A stretch of DNA of 32,541 nt from Acidobacteriota bacterium (GTDB lineage Bacteria > Acidobacteriota > Blastocatellia > Pyrinomonadales > Pyrinomonadaceae): contig JADLDC010000055.1 in NCBI GenBank assembly GCA_020846885.1, positions 1 to 32,541 on the forward strand, given 5' to 3'. Position numbers and translations under genes: made by a program. Below are positions 18,085-27,632 of the stretch, in pieces. The notes beneath the pieces are model-generated. The model saw nothing but the letters and a program-made list of their open reading frames with translations, did not search any database and had not been told where the DNA came from. Within the stretch, counting starts at the first letter, position 1; the number at the start of each line of letters is the position of its first letter.

Positions 18085-18872
18085 TTCTGATCCTCAACGT
18101 GCCGCTGTGATAGATCGACACCGCTTCCCGGTTCAAGCTTGTCGTTGAGGGTCACCCGTTCGTCGAAGACAAAACATTCTCCCCGCCACATCTGTTCATC
18201 AACGGGAACTTCCTCAAGATACTTTAAGATCCCGCCGCGCAGCTGAAAAACATCGGCGAAACCGCGGGCTTTCATAAACGGCGCAAATTTCTCGCATCGG
18301 ATGCCTCCGGTGCAGAACATCGCGACCTTTTTATGCTTTGCCGGGTCCAAATTCTCTTCCACGAATCGAGGCAGGTCGCTGAACTTCACGGTGTTCGGAT
18401 TTACTGCATTCTCAAACGTACCTGAACGGAATTCGTAATCATTCCGTGTGTCAAGAACGAGAACCTCCGGATCAGAAATTATCTGGTTCCAATCCTTAGG
18501 ATCAATATGCGTGCCGTGTCCGAGCGAAAGATCGACAGCCCGTTTCAGGGTCACGATCTCCGGCTTGATCCGGACCTCGTGTTTGCGAAACGGTGACTTG
18601 TCACTAAACGAGGATTTAGGCATGATCCGCGTATCCAGCAATGTTTCCGCCGCCGCGAGAAACGTTCCGATGCTTTCAGGCGCTCCGCAGAGGCTTGCGT
18701 TAAAACCTTCTTCGGCGATGAGGATCGTGCCGAAAACATGATGCTCCAGCAATGCGGAGGTGAGGTCGATTTTCAACGTCGCCAGCCTATCGGCGGGCCC
18801 AAGCGGCTTGAACTCGTAGAAGCTGATGATCTGGAATCGATTTACCATCTGAGGAATATTGTAAGGCATCAA
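18081..18872 (-). CDS. trhO: Rhodanese-domain tRNA U34 hydroxylase (YceA/TrhO family)
   Basis: Rhodanese active site MFCTGGIRCEKFAPFMKARGF, VLDTRNDYEFRSGTF, N-terminal acylphosphatase-like region. 4-bp overlap with rsmB. Confidence 0.93.
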   Translation of the reverse strand: MMPYNIPQMVNRFQIISFYEFKPLGPADRLATLKIDLTSALLEHHVFGTILIAEEGFNASLCGAPESIGTFLAAAETLLDTRIMPKSSFSDKSPFRKHEVRIKPEIVTLKRAVDLSLGHGTHIDPKDWNQIISDPEVLVLDTRNDYEFRSGTFENAVNPNTVKFSDLPRFVEENLDPAKHKKVAMFCTGGIRCEKFAPFMKARGFADVFQLRGGILKYLEEVPVDEQMWRGECFVFDERVTLNDKLEPGSGVDLSQRHVEDQK

Positions 18873-18933
18873 AGGCAGATCACGTATTGATCGGATCTTT
18901 TATAAATTGGTCGCCGGTGCTGTCCCCTCGGCG

Positions 18934-18994
18934 CTTCTTTGCGGCCTTTGCGTCTTTGCGTGAGATCGGTTTCTTCTAACGCAAACCGCAGAGA
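18934..18994. repeat. Candidate dispersed intergenic TTTGCG-type repeat with imperfect inverted symmetry
   Basis: cttctttgcggcctttgcgtctttgcgtgag...aacgcaaaccgcagaga: internal ctttgcg iterations, and acgcaaa-ccgcagag is a near reverse complement of ctttgcggcctttgcgt. Confidence 0.5.
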
Positions 18995-19026
18995 CCCCAA
19001 ACAGATGTCAAGATCTCCAATTTTGT

Positions 19027-19962
19027 TCAAGAAGTAAATCGCTGGCCGATCTTAAAATGCCCGCCATTCAGAGCATCGCGAACAGCCATCCGCTTTTTTC
19101 CCTCAAGCTGGATCTCATCTATCAATAGTGTTGTTCCGGAACCAGCTTCAACTAGCAGCCTCCCGTCATCAATAGAAACGATCGTGCCTGGAACCGTGGG
19201 ATCATTGTTATCCGCACCCATGGCCCGTACAGACCAGATGTTCAGCCTTTTGCCTTCGTGGAAAGTAAAGGAACCAGGAAAAGGCTGAAATCCACGGACC
19301 CGGGCGGCGATCTCTGCGGATCTCATTGACCAATCGATAAGGCCGTCTTCACGCTTCATTATCGGTGCGAAGGTCGCCTCATCATGGGCCTGCGGGACAG
19401 GTTTGATGATATCTATTTTCTCCAACGTCTCAACCAGAACATCGGCCCCGATGGCCGCCAGTCGATCCATTAATTCCACGGCCGTCGCATCCGCCCCGAT
19501 CTCAATTTCGCGCGAAAGCAGAATGTCGCCGGTATCGAGGCCGGTGTTCATCCTGATCGTTGTCACGCCAGTTGTCGTTTCGCCGTTTACGATCGCCCAG
19601 TTTACCGGTGCAGCACCGCGATATTTTGGCAAAAGCGAAAAGTGCAGGTTCACAGCGCCGTTTTGGAATGCATCAAGGAATCCTTCAGGCAAAATACGCC
19701 CGTAGGCAACCACAACCGTAATCTCGGCGCTTAAGGATTTGAATTCCGCGAGCACCTCAGGCGTCTTTATCTTTGCGGGTTGAAAGAGCCGAAGATCTCG
19801 TTCCAAAGCCAGTTCCTTCACCGCAGAGAAACTGATCCTATTTCCACGTCCCGACGGGCGATCGGGCTGGGTGTACACACCCAACACCTCGTGCCCTGCC
19901 GTGAGCAGACGCTCAAGCGACCGGGCGGCCGCGGGCGGTGTTCCCATAAAAACGATCTTCAT
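19027..19962 (-). CDS. fmt: Methionyl-tRNA formyltransferase
   Basis: MKIVFMGTPPAAARSLERLL, VVVAYGRILPEGFLDAF, NLHFSLLPKYRGAAPVNWAIVNGETTTGVT. Confidence 0.97.
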   Translation of the reverse strand: MKIVFMGTPPAAARSLERLLTAGHEVLGVYTQPDRPSGRGNRISFSAVKELALERDLRLFQPAKIKTPEVLAEFKSLSAEITVVVAYGRILPEGFLDAFQNGAVNLHFSLLPKYRGAAPVNWAIVNGETTTGVTTIRMNTGLDTGDILLSREIEIGADATAVELMDRLAAIGADVLVETLEKIDIIKPVPQAHDEATFAPIMKREDGLIDWSMRSAEIAARVRGFQPFPGSFTFHEGKRLNIWSVRAMGADNNDPTVPGTIVSIDDGRLLVEAGSGTTLLIDEIQLEGKKRMAVRDALNGGHFKIGQRFTS

Positions 19963-21506
19963 TTTTTTCGGGCAAGGCCGAGAGCATCCGCCATGATATA
20001 GAACGTCCAGTTCTCTTCCATCGAGCCTCTGATCAGGTCTGCATTTACTCCGACCGCAAAAATTGCCACGTCTTCGCCGCCGTGAGTTTCGCTCTTGAAC
20101 GGAATGTTCGATTCCTGCAGATAATCAGGGGCAGTGACTTGTTCCTGGGTCAGTTCAGGCCTTTCGCCGGTACGGGCACCTGGGCCATTGGAATATCCAA
20201 GCGTCGTCATTGGCTTCTTATTCTTGTCCAATTTCGGCTTCTCTTCATACTCGCCGTGGTCGCCGATCTCACGTATTAGGCCGAGGATGTTGTTGCCGCG
20301 AGCCGGGTATCCCTGGATGAAGAATGTGTGGCTATGATCCGCTGTCACAATGATCAACGTGTTGTCGAGATCGACTTTGCTAACGGCCGTCCGCACCGCG
20401 TTTGAAAGCGCAATGGTATCGGTCAACGCGTGAAATGCATTGCCGTCGTGATGAGAATGATCGATCCGTCCGCCCTCGACCATCAGCACAAAGCCTTTCT
20501 TGTTCTTCGATAAGATGTCTATCGCCTTGCCCGTCATCTCGGAAAGCGAAGGCTCGCCCGCACCGTCCTTGGCGCGATCATAATCGAACCGCATGTGACT
20601 CGGTTCAAACAGGCCAAGAAGATGATCGGTTTTCTTTGGATCGATGGCAGCAAACTGCTTTTCGTTCCATGCGTAAGCCGAATTTTTATATTTCGATAAC
20701 CATTCCTGCGTCAGGTCGCGGCCGTCAAGCCGCTTGCCTTTTTCGGCGGGATATTCCGGATCGACCGTTTCCTTTGGAATAAAATTCGTTCGTCCGCCGC
20801 CGAGGGCGACCTCAAGGCCGTTTCCATATTTGAATTCGAGAAGCTGACGGGCGATGTCTGGAAATTTCGCCTCCCATGCTTCCTTATTTTTCTTAAAGAT
20901 ATCCTCGTCCGATTCCCAATCGCGAAATGCCGTGTGCGCATAACATGCACCGGGCGTTGCATGTGTCAGGCGTGCGGTCGAAACAACACCGGTTGACTTG
21001 CCTGCTTCCTCCGCGTATTCGATCAAGGTCTTCGTCTCGTTGCCGGCGACCGTTTTGTAGTTTGAGAGCTGGACGTTCTGGTTGACTGATATCGTCCCTT
21101 CGTTCGACTTTACGCCGGTGATTATAGAACTCATCGTCGGTGCCGAATCCGGGGTTTGCTGGTTTGCCTGGTACGTTTTTGACAAGGCAGAGAACGGGAA
21201 TTCTTCAAAACTGAGACGGTTCTCTTCACCGCTCTCGCCGCGGAGCTGGCCTTCAAGTATTCGTGCGGCAGTAAGCGTAGATACACCCATTCCATCGCCG
21301 ATGAACAAAATGACGTTCTTTGCCCGCCCGCGCCGGACTTTGGTTGCACGAGCCCGCGCAACTGCGTTCCAGCCATCGCGCCGCCACGTCTCAGGAGATT
21401 CTTCCCGCTTTACCGGAAAGCGGACGACAGAGGATTGGCCTATGATGTTGCCTGATAAGCAGATCAAACTTATCAGCTGAAGCAATACGATAATTCTTGT
21501 TTTCAT
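19959..21506 (-). CDS. Alkaline phosphatase, exported
   Basis: Signal peptide MKTRIIVLLQLISLICLSGNIIGQ; metal site NVILFIGDGMGVSTLTAAR; nucleophile PDSAPTMSSIITG; VEGGRIDHSHHDG; VTADHSHTF. ORF extends to 21593 but ATG at 21506 fits the signal peptide. Confidence 0.93.
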   Translation of the reverse strand: MKTRIIVLLQLISLICLSGNIIGQSSVVRFPVKREESPETWRRDGWNAVARARATKVRRGRAKNVILFIGDGMGVSTLTAARILEGQLRGESGEENRLSFEEFPFSALSKTYQANQQTPDSAPTMSSIITGVKSNEGTISVNQNVQLSNYKTVAGNETKTLIEYAEEAGKSTGVVSTARLTHATPGACYAHTAFRDWESDEDIFKKNKEAWEAKFPDIARQLLEFKYGNGLEVALGGGRTNFIPKETVDPEYPAEKGKRLDGRDLTQEWLSKYKNSAYAWNEKQFAAIDPKKTDHLLGLFEPSHMRFDYDRAKDGAGEPSLSEMTGKAIDILSKNKKGFVLMVEGGRIDHSHHDGNAFHALTDTIALSNAVRTAVSKVDLDNTLIIVTADHSHTFFIQGYPARGNNILGLIREIGDHGEYEEKPKLDKNKKPMTTLGYSNGPGARTGERPELTQEQVTAPDYLQESNIPFKSETHGGEDVAIFAVGVNADLIRGSMEENWTFYIMADALGLARKK

Positions 21507-21533
21507 TTTCTTTTTGTTAGGGAGAGACAGCGA

Positions 21534-21560
21534 GCATTGACGCACGCGAGGCGTCAATGC
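21534..21560. repeat. Perfect 10-bp inverted repeat (7-nt loop) upstream of the alkaline phosphatase gene
   Basis: gcattgacgc-acgcgag-gcgtcaatgc, 28 nt upstream of the predicted start on the minus strand. Confidence 0.8.
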
Positions 21561-21631
21561 GGAAGCCCGGATATTAATAAGGACGTGATGCATGCGTAAG
21601 CAACATCTTCTCTCGGCCTTCCGCAGCGGTG

Positions 21632-22552
21632 TTAATACGCGCAGTGATAGTTAGCACCTTCGTAGATCCTGGCCCACTTATCTCCCGCACGACGGTAAAC
21701 GTTAAACCCGGCGCCTTCGAATGACTGAATGTAGGTAAAAACCTCGGCAACGCCATCGTGATCTATATCCAGAACATCAAGCAGCCGCTCATGATACACA
21801 CCATCATCCACCGAGCTGATCTCGCCGCCCATTACATCCTTCTCTTCTATCACGCGATAATCGGTTGCACCGAAGGAATATTTTTCGTCCGGCCCCTTGT
21901 CGGCGATAAAAAAAAGTAAAGCACGGCTTTTCGGAGAGGGTTCCGCCCAGAAAGTGCCGACCAATTCTATTTTTCCATCACCATTTACATCGAGCGACGT
22001 CAGGTTGAGATAGTTCATCTTCCTTGCCGCGGCCGGGCTTACCCCTTGCTTTTCGAACTCCTGCCGAACAAGCGCTTCGATCTCGCTGCGTTCAACCGCG
22101 GTTGGCATACGTCGAACGCCGCTGGCCTTTGTACCGAGTACAATATTCGAAGCAAGCGCCATTACATTTCCCTTCAATTTTGCTCGGGTTGATGAGGGGG
22201 TCACAGAAGCAGTACTTGCGCTGCATTCGGCCTTCGGGTCGGCACTCTTGACCGTAACCTTTCCCGATGCCGCGCCGCCGAATATCAGCGGATACGTTGA
22301 ACCAGCCTTATAGTAAGATCGATGAAACGCAGCGATCTTTGCGGGCTCGCTTGCATTGTCGATCGCCTGCGTGATCTTCCCTTTTTCCACGTAGCCGATG
22401 GGTTCAATGACAGACCCGTCGTTGAGCACGGCAAACACTATCGGCCTCTGCTTTGATAAGGCGGCCTTCGGCTTTGCCTTCTGGCCAAAGGATGCCGTCG
22501 CAAGCGCGACACAAAACAGCAGCGAGATGCCGCTAAGCAATGAACGATTCAT
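21632..22552 (-). CDS. Hypothetical exported protein with FG-GAP/EF-hand-like Asp-rich motifs
   Basis: Signal peptide MNRSLLSGISLLFCVALATASFGQ from ATG at 22552; LDVNGDGKIELVGTFW and LDIDHDGVAEVFTY motifs. Confidence 0.75.
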   Translation of the reverse strand: MNRSLLSGISLLFCVALATASFGQKAKPKAALSKQRPIVFAVLNDGSVIEPIGYVEKGKITQAIDNASEPAKIAAFHRSYYKAGSTYPLIFGGAASGKVTVKSADPKAECSASTASVTPSSTRAKLKGNVMALASNIVLGTKASGVRRMPTAVERSEIEALVRQEFEKQGVSPAAARKMNYLNLTSLDVNGDGKIELVGTFWAEPSPKSRALLFFIADKGPDEKYSFGATDYRVIEEKDVMGGEISSVDDGVYHERLLDVLDIDHDGVAEVFTYIQSFEGAGFNVYRRAGDKWARIYEGANYHCAY

Positions 22553-22563
22553 ATTAGATCTGA

Positions 22564-24132
22564 TCAAACCCGCTGCGAAACTAGCTTGGCCTGCATGAAC
22601 TGAAGCAGATACTCGCGTCCGCCGGCCTTTGAATCTGTGCCGCTCATATTGAATCCGCCAAACGGGTGAGCACCGACCAGAGCTCCTGTACATTTGCGGT
22701 TCAGATATAGATTGCCAACATGAAACTCATGCCGTGCCCGTTCAAGCCGGGCCTGGTCGGTTGAATAGACCGCGCCCGTCAGGCCAAATTCGGTATCGTT
22801 CGCGATCTCTAACGCGTGGTCGAAATTGCGGGCCTTGATCACGGCCAGTACCGGTGCAAATATCTCTTCCTGTTCGATCGTCGCTCCTGGCTGAACATTC
22901 GCGATCACGGTCGGCTGAATAAAATAGCCGTTCGTATCATCGCCAGTTCCGCCGATCAGGATCTCGCCACCTTCCTCCGCACCCTTCTTAATATAGTTAA
23001 GCGTGGTGTCAAAAGAACGCTTGTTGATAACCGCGGAAACGTTCGTATCTCCCTCTGTAGGCTGGCCGATCCGCAGAGACTCAGTAAGGCTGACTACTTT
23101 TTCAACAAGCTCGTCATGAACTTTCTCATCAACGATCAGACGTGAACAGGCAGAGCACTTTTGCCCCTGAAACCCGAATGCGGCAGAGACAATTCCGGCC
23201 GCCGCCGAGTCAAGGTCTGCATCATCGGTGACAATGATCGCGTCTTTTCCGCCCATTTCCGCAACTACTCGCTTGATCCATTTTTGACCGTCACGCGTCT
23301 TTGCCGCCTCTTCATTTATGTGCAGCCCGACTCCCTTAGAACCGGTAAACGAAATGAACCGCGTTTTCGGATGGGTGACCATCGCTTCGCCCGTAGCCGC
23401 GCTGCCGGTCAGAAAGTTCAAAACACCGGGAGGAAGCCCGACCTCTTCGGTCAGCTCGACGAATTTCGCGGCAATAGTAGGCGAATCTGATGATGGCTTC
23501 AATACGACCGTATTTCCAGCAACTATGGCGGCGACCGACATTCCGGCCATGATCGCCAGCGGAAAATTCCACGGCGGAATGATGGCCCCAACGCCAAGCG
23601 GCACGTATTCGAGTCGATTGTCCTCGCCGGCGACCTTTGTGAGCGGTTGATGCTCAGACCACCGAAGCATTTCACGGCCATAGAATTCAAGAAAATCTAT
23701 CGCCTCGGCTGTATCACCATCTGCCTCGGCCCAGGTCTTTGAAACTTCATACACCATCACGGCCGAGAACTCGTGTTTTCGCTGCCGCATCAGGTCGGCC
23801 ATCTTGAACAAGTATTCCGCACGGTTTGCCGGCGAGACCTTTTTCCACGATTCGAACGCGTGGGCCGCCGCCTCAATAGCCCTATTCACAAGCGTCGTGT
23901 CCGAATCGACCTCGGAAAAAATACCCACCACCTCGGACTTATTCGACGGGTTATAGCTTTGAAATTTACTGTCGAGCTGAAGCTTTTCGCCTCCGATGCG
24001 GATCGGATATTCGCGGCCAAGTTCGCCCTTTACTTTCACCAGTGCCGCTTCCATTGCGGCGGCATTCTCCGGCACCGAAAAGTCGGTGAACGGTTCATTC
24101 TTAAATTCGTCCATTACACGTTGCGTTTGCAT
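22564..24132 (-). CDS. pruA: L-glutamate gamma-semialdehyde (1-pyrroline-5-carboxylate) dehydrogenase
   Basis: 522 aa. Aldehyde dehydrogenase motifs VIPPWNFPLAIMAG, FTGSKGVG, VAEMGGKDAIIV, GFQGQKCSACSR; P5C-type C-terminus ALVGAHPFGGFNMSGTDSKAGGREYLLQF. Confidence 0.93.
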   Translation of the reverse strand: MQTQRVMDEFKNEPFTDFSVPENAAAMEAALVKVKGELGREYPIRIGGEKLQLDSKFQSYNPSNKSEVVGIFSEVDSDTTLVNRAIEAAAHAFESWKKVSPANRAEYLFKMADLMRQRKHEFSAVMVYEVSKTWAEADGDTAEAIDFLEFYGREMLRWSEHQPLTKVAGEDNRLEYVPLGVGAIIPPWNFPLAIMAGMSVAAIVAGNTVVLKPSSDSPTIAAKFVELTEEVGLPPGVLNFLTGSAATGEAMVTHPKTRFISFTGSKGVGLHINEEAAKTRDGQKWIKRVVAEMGGKDAIIVTDDADLDSAAAGIVSAAFGFQGQKCSACSRLIVDEKVHDELVEKVVSLTESLRIGQPTEGDTNVSAVINKRSFDTTLNYIKKGAEEGGEILIGGTGDDTNGYFIQPTVIANVQPGATIEQEEIFAPVLAVIKARNFDHALEIANDTEFGLTGAVYSTDQARLERARHEFHVGNLYLNRKCTGALVGAHPFGGFNMSGTDSKAGGREYLLQFMQAKLVSQRV

Positions 24133-24141
24133 AACTTTCCT

Positions 24142-24372
24142 CTATCTATATTGCTGCTGTTTGATCTCGTTCAGTTCCCACTCATCAAGAAGTTCGGGCA
24201 TGACAGGTTCTGATTCCTGCTGCCACCCCAGGACAAAGCGCGGTTCCTGTGTATCGCTCAGGTGTTTGACGTAGCTTAGAATGAGCTTCCATCCCGCAAG
24301 CAGGTACAGGTTGAGTTCGCGGATCGAACGGACCTCGGTCGTCAGTCTGGTATCTTCCATACTCATTCCCAT
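24142..24372 (-). CDS. Small hypothetical protein between def and pruA
   Basis: 76 aa, 10-nt overlap with the def 3' end, same strand. Plausible internal starts MSMEDTRL/MEDTRL. Confidence 0.6.
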   Translation of the reverse strand: MGMSMEDTRLTTEVRSIRELNLYLLAGWKLILSYVKHLSDTQEPRFVLGWQQESEPVMPELLDEWELNEIKQQQYR

Positions 24373-24884
24373 TTACCGGTCTTTTTCAAATGCCTGATCT
24401 TTCGTTTTGCCATCTCCCGTTTGAGGACCGTCATCCGGTCGAGGAAAACTATTCCATCGCAGTGATCTGTTTCATGAAGAACACATCGGGCTGCCAAACC
24501 GTCGAGGTCCATTTCAAATTCGTTTCCTGCCACATCCTGCGCCCGCACGATAACGCGCATATCCCGCTTCACCTGTTGATAGAGCCCAGGGAACGAAAGA
24601 CAGCCCTCATCGCCTACTTGCTCACCCTCGACATGAAGTATCTCGGGATTGGCAAAGACCAGTTTGTTCGGTTCGCCGTTCTCGAGCGGTACGTCCATAA
24701 CAAAAAAGCGCTGCGACGACCCTACCTGCGGGGCCGCAAGCCCGACGCCGCCCGCGGCGTACATCGTCTCAAACATGTCCTCGACAGTATGCCGAAAACC
24801 GTTAGCAAATGATCCATCACCAACAGGTTTTCCGACGGCGAGAAGTACCGGTTCAGGATAATGAACGATCTTCAAAAGAGGCAT
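24363..24884 (-). CDS. def: Peptide deformylase
   Basis: GVGLAAPQVG, EGCLSFPG, LHETDHCDG: the three canonical deformylase motifs. Confidence 0.97.
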   Translation of the reverse strand: MPLLKIVHYPEPVLLAVGKPVGDGSFANGFRHTVEDMFETMYAAGGVGLAAPQVGSSQRFFVMDVPLENGEPNKLVFANPEILHVEGEQVGDEGCLSFPGLYQQVKRDMRVIVRAQDVAGNEFEMDLDGLAARCVLHETDHCDGIVFLDRMTVLKREMAKRKIRHLKKTGKWE

Positions 24885-25016
24885 AAGGGATAGTTTATCC
24901 CAAAACCGCCGCTCGTGTAACCTGCCCCTCGCTTGCTACGCAACAAATTTCCAGCATCAACATCTATTTTGGCCGAACAAGTTAACGATGGCCACCGCCG
25001 CAAGCCCTCTAAGGCA

Positions 25017-25481
25017 CTATTCGACCGCGATCTTCGCCCTTTCGGCCTTGGCCCAGTCGCAGAGCATTCGCGATTGATCTGGTGTAAGGGCAGCATCTCC
25101 ATGGACCCACAGATAGGAACTAAGCGGCATGGCTCCACTCTCAATATGCTCACATATTTCCTCGAGCTTGTGCGCCTTCTTCTTGGCGGAATAGGTATTC
25201 CACTCACTAAAATTCAGTTCGCCGCGGCCTTCAGTGATGTGGTCCGAAAGCCACCAGGAAACCGGTGCGATCTGTGTATACCAGGGGTGGGCCGTTTTGT
25301 TTGAATGACAATCGTTGCAGGACCGGGCGAGCACCATTTGAACATCCGCGGGAACATTCATGGATTCCTCGATCGCCTGGCCCGGCACGATAGGCGGATT
25401 CGAAAACGTCGGGCGGAAGAACTGGATGACCACAACGGCGCCGGCCAGGACCAGGAATGCGATCTTAAGAGCTTTTCTCAT
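25017..25481 (-). CDS. Haem-binding domain (Haem_bd-type) membrane-anchored c-type cytochrome-like protein
   Basis: N-terminal TM, SCNDCHSNKTAHPWYTQIAPVSWWLSDHITEGRGELNFSEW. CxxCH plus typical downstream pattern. Confidence 0.88.
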   Translation of the reverse strand: MRKALKIAFLVLAGAVVVIQFFRPTFSNPPIVPGQAIEESMNVPADVQMVLARSCNDCHSNKTAHPWYTQIAPVSWWLSDHITEGRGELNFSEWNTYSAKKKAHKLEEICEHIESGAMPLSSYLWVHGDAALTPDQSRMLCDWAKAERAKIAVE

Positions 25482-25629
25482 GACGATGGAGCGCTTTATT
25501 ATTCTGCGGCACGTGTTTAAAATATGAACGCTAAGATGTTTGCGTTCATCTTACTTGTGATGGCTTGTCATGTCCAGATAAAAATGCCAGCTAACGGCCG
25601 AAGCCCGCGGAGATAACGCAGCCGTTAAT

Positions 25630-26490
25630 ATGTTCAATCCCGTCGTCGTAGCGATACCTTTCTTTGCCGCCGCCATAGCGCTTGAAGCCTGGTGGACGGG
25701 ACGCACAGGCTTTGCCGCCTATAATAAAAAGGACGCATGGAATAATATACTCATCGGTTTCGTCAGTGTCGGATTTGGCTTCTTGTTCGGCCTGTTCATC
25801 GCCGTGATCTATGAGGCGGCCTTTTTGCTCGCCCCGTATAAGTTTCCGGCCGATGCCTGGTGGTCGTGGGCCATATTATTTTTCATTGACGATCTGGCTT
25901 ATTATTGGTTCCATCGGGCGAGTCACGAAATGAGACTGTTTTGGAATTTTCATGTCGTCCATCATTCAAGCGAAGAATACAACCTGAGCGTTGCCGTTCG
26001 ACAGAGCTGGTTTAGCGGGCTGCTCCATTGGATCTTTTATGTTCCGGTAATGTTCCTTGGTTTTGCTCCGTGGATGTTCCTTGTGATGCATGGGTTCAAT
26101 TTGATCTATCAGTTCTGGATACACACAAAGCTGATCGATCGTCTCGGCCCTCTTGAGTTGTTCTTGAACACGCCGTCGCATCACCGCGTTCATCACGGAG
26201 TGAATGAAATGTATCTGGACAAAAACTATGCAGGCGTTCTGATCATCTGGGACCGTATGTTCGGGACCTTTGTGAACGAGGCTGACACACCGCGATACGG
26301 CATCATAAAACCGGTCAATAGTTTTAATTCGATCTGGATCAACACGCACGCCTGGGTCGAAATGTGGCGGGAACTGCGCGGCCGAAATTCTTTGTGGTCA
26401 AAATTGCGATGCGTCTTTGGCCCGTCCAACATGGTTCTGGCATTACACGATGAAGAACGGCAAATGCCGTACCCGCGTCGATCAATATGA
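25630..26490 (+). CDS. Sterol desaturase / fatty acid hydroxylase family protein
   Basis: His boxes HRASH, FHVVHH, HHRVHHG in a multi-TM protein. Confidence 0.93.
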   Translation: MFNPVVVAIPFFAAAIALEAWWTGRTGFAAYNKKDAWNNILIGFVSVGFGFLFGLFIAVIYEAAFLLAPYKFPADAWWSWAILFFIDDLAYYWFHRASHEMRLFWNFHVVHHSSEEYNLSVAVRQSWFSGLLHWIFYVPVMFLGFAPWMFLVMHGFNLIYQFWIHTKLIDRLGPLELFLNTPSHHRVHHGVNEMYLDKNYAGVLIIWDRMFGTFVNEADTPRYGIIKPVNSFNSIWINTHAWVEMWRELRGRNSLWSKLRCVFGPSNMVLALHDEERQMPYPRRSI

Positions 26491-27218
26491 AAAGACAACT
26501 TCTTGCAGGTTTTGTATTTCTCCTCGCACTCTCCTTCTGTGCTCTGGCCCAGGCTGTGACCGTGACGCCGAAGAAAACCGTTTACAAGCGTCCAAGGCCG
26601 ATATCGAAATATAAGCGAACTTTTACAGTCACGTATCCCAGGATCAGAGCCGCGACACCAGCCCTGTCAAAAAAGATCGAGACGGCCATTAGCTATTCGA
26701 AAGTCCTTGGGCTTAATGTTAACGAAGAGATCAACGAAGTGCAGTGGCTTGAAGAAGCAGATTACACCGTTGATTATAACGATCGCGGGATCTTTGTCAT
26801 AACACTTTCAATGAACGGATCGGGCGCTTATCCCGACGGCAGTTCGAAGACCATAGTAATAGATACGAAGACGGGCCATCGGATCGGAACGCCCCAAGCG
26901 TTCAGAGACACGAGCGGCCTGTTAGATCTGATAAGAGAACGACAAAAAGCTGAGATCGGATCAGCGATCGAAGAGATAAAAAAAGATCCGGATGCTGCGG
27001 AATCGGATCCGTCGGGCCTTTTTTCAGAGAAGATTTTTTCGTTGAATGATCTCGATCAGTTTGCGCTCGATGCGAATGGGATCACTTTCATTTATGATTA
27101 CGAGTTCCCGCATGTAATCGAGGCACTTGAACCGGAAGGGCGATACAAATTTACATGGAAGGAGATCGCCAAATTCATTAAACCAGGCGGACCGCTCGCG
27201 AGTTTCATATCAAAATAA
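26487..27218 (+). CDS. Exported DUF3298/RsiV-like domain protein
   Basis: Signal peptide MKRQLLAGFVFLLALSFCALAQA; FVITLSMNGSGAYPDGSSKTIVIDTKTGHRIGTPQAF...; overlaps the desaturase by 4 bp (ATGA). Confidence 0.72.
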   Translation: MKRQLLAGFVFLLALSFCALAQAVTVTPKKTVYKRPRPISKYKRTFTVTYPRIRAATPALSKKIETAISYSKVLGLNVNEEINEVQWLEEADYTVDYNDRGIFVITLSMNGSGAYPDGSSKTIVIDTKTGHRIGTPQAFRDTSGLLDLIRERQKAEIGSAIEEIKKDPDAAESDPSGLFSEKIFSLNDLDQFALDANGITFIYDYEFPHVIEALEPEGRYKFTWKEIAKFIKPGGPLASFISK

Positions 27219-27227
27219 ATTCAGACT

Positions 27228-27632
27228 ATGCACAACAGAAAGATAAGAGTACTTGTTGCAAAGCCCGGCCTCGACGGGCATGATCGCGGAGCAAAAGTAA
27301 TCGCACGCGCGCTGCGTGACGCCGGTATGGAGGTGATCTATACAGGGCTTCGGCAAACACCGGAGATGATCGCGACCGCTGCGCTGCAGGAAGATGTCGA
27401 CGCGGTCGGCATCTCGATACTTAGCGGCGCACATCGAACATTGTGTCCTCGCATCGTTGATCTGCTTCATCAAAATGGAATGACCGACACACTCGTTCTT
27501 GTCGGCGGCATCGTTCCCGAAGAGGACATCGCGCAGTTGAAAGAGAATGGTGTATCGGAGGTATTTCTGCCCGGCACTTCGACTGAAGATATTGTCACCT
27601 TCATCAACGCGAACATCCGTGCGCAAAATTAG
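27228..27632 (+). CDS. Cobalamin-binding (methylmalonyl-CoA mutase C-terminal/small) subunit
   Basis: [64 protein letters not shown]12 motif DxHxxG, 134-aa standalone domain. Confidence 0.93.
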   Translation: MHNRKIRVLVAKPGLDGHDRGAKVIARALRDAGMEVIYTGLRQTPEMIATAALQEDVDAVGISILSGAHRTLCPRIVDLLHQNGMTDTLVLVGGIVPEEDIAQLKENGVSEVFLPGTSTEDIVTFINANIRAQN

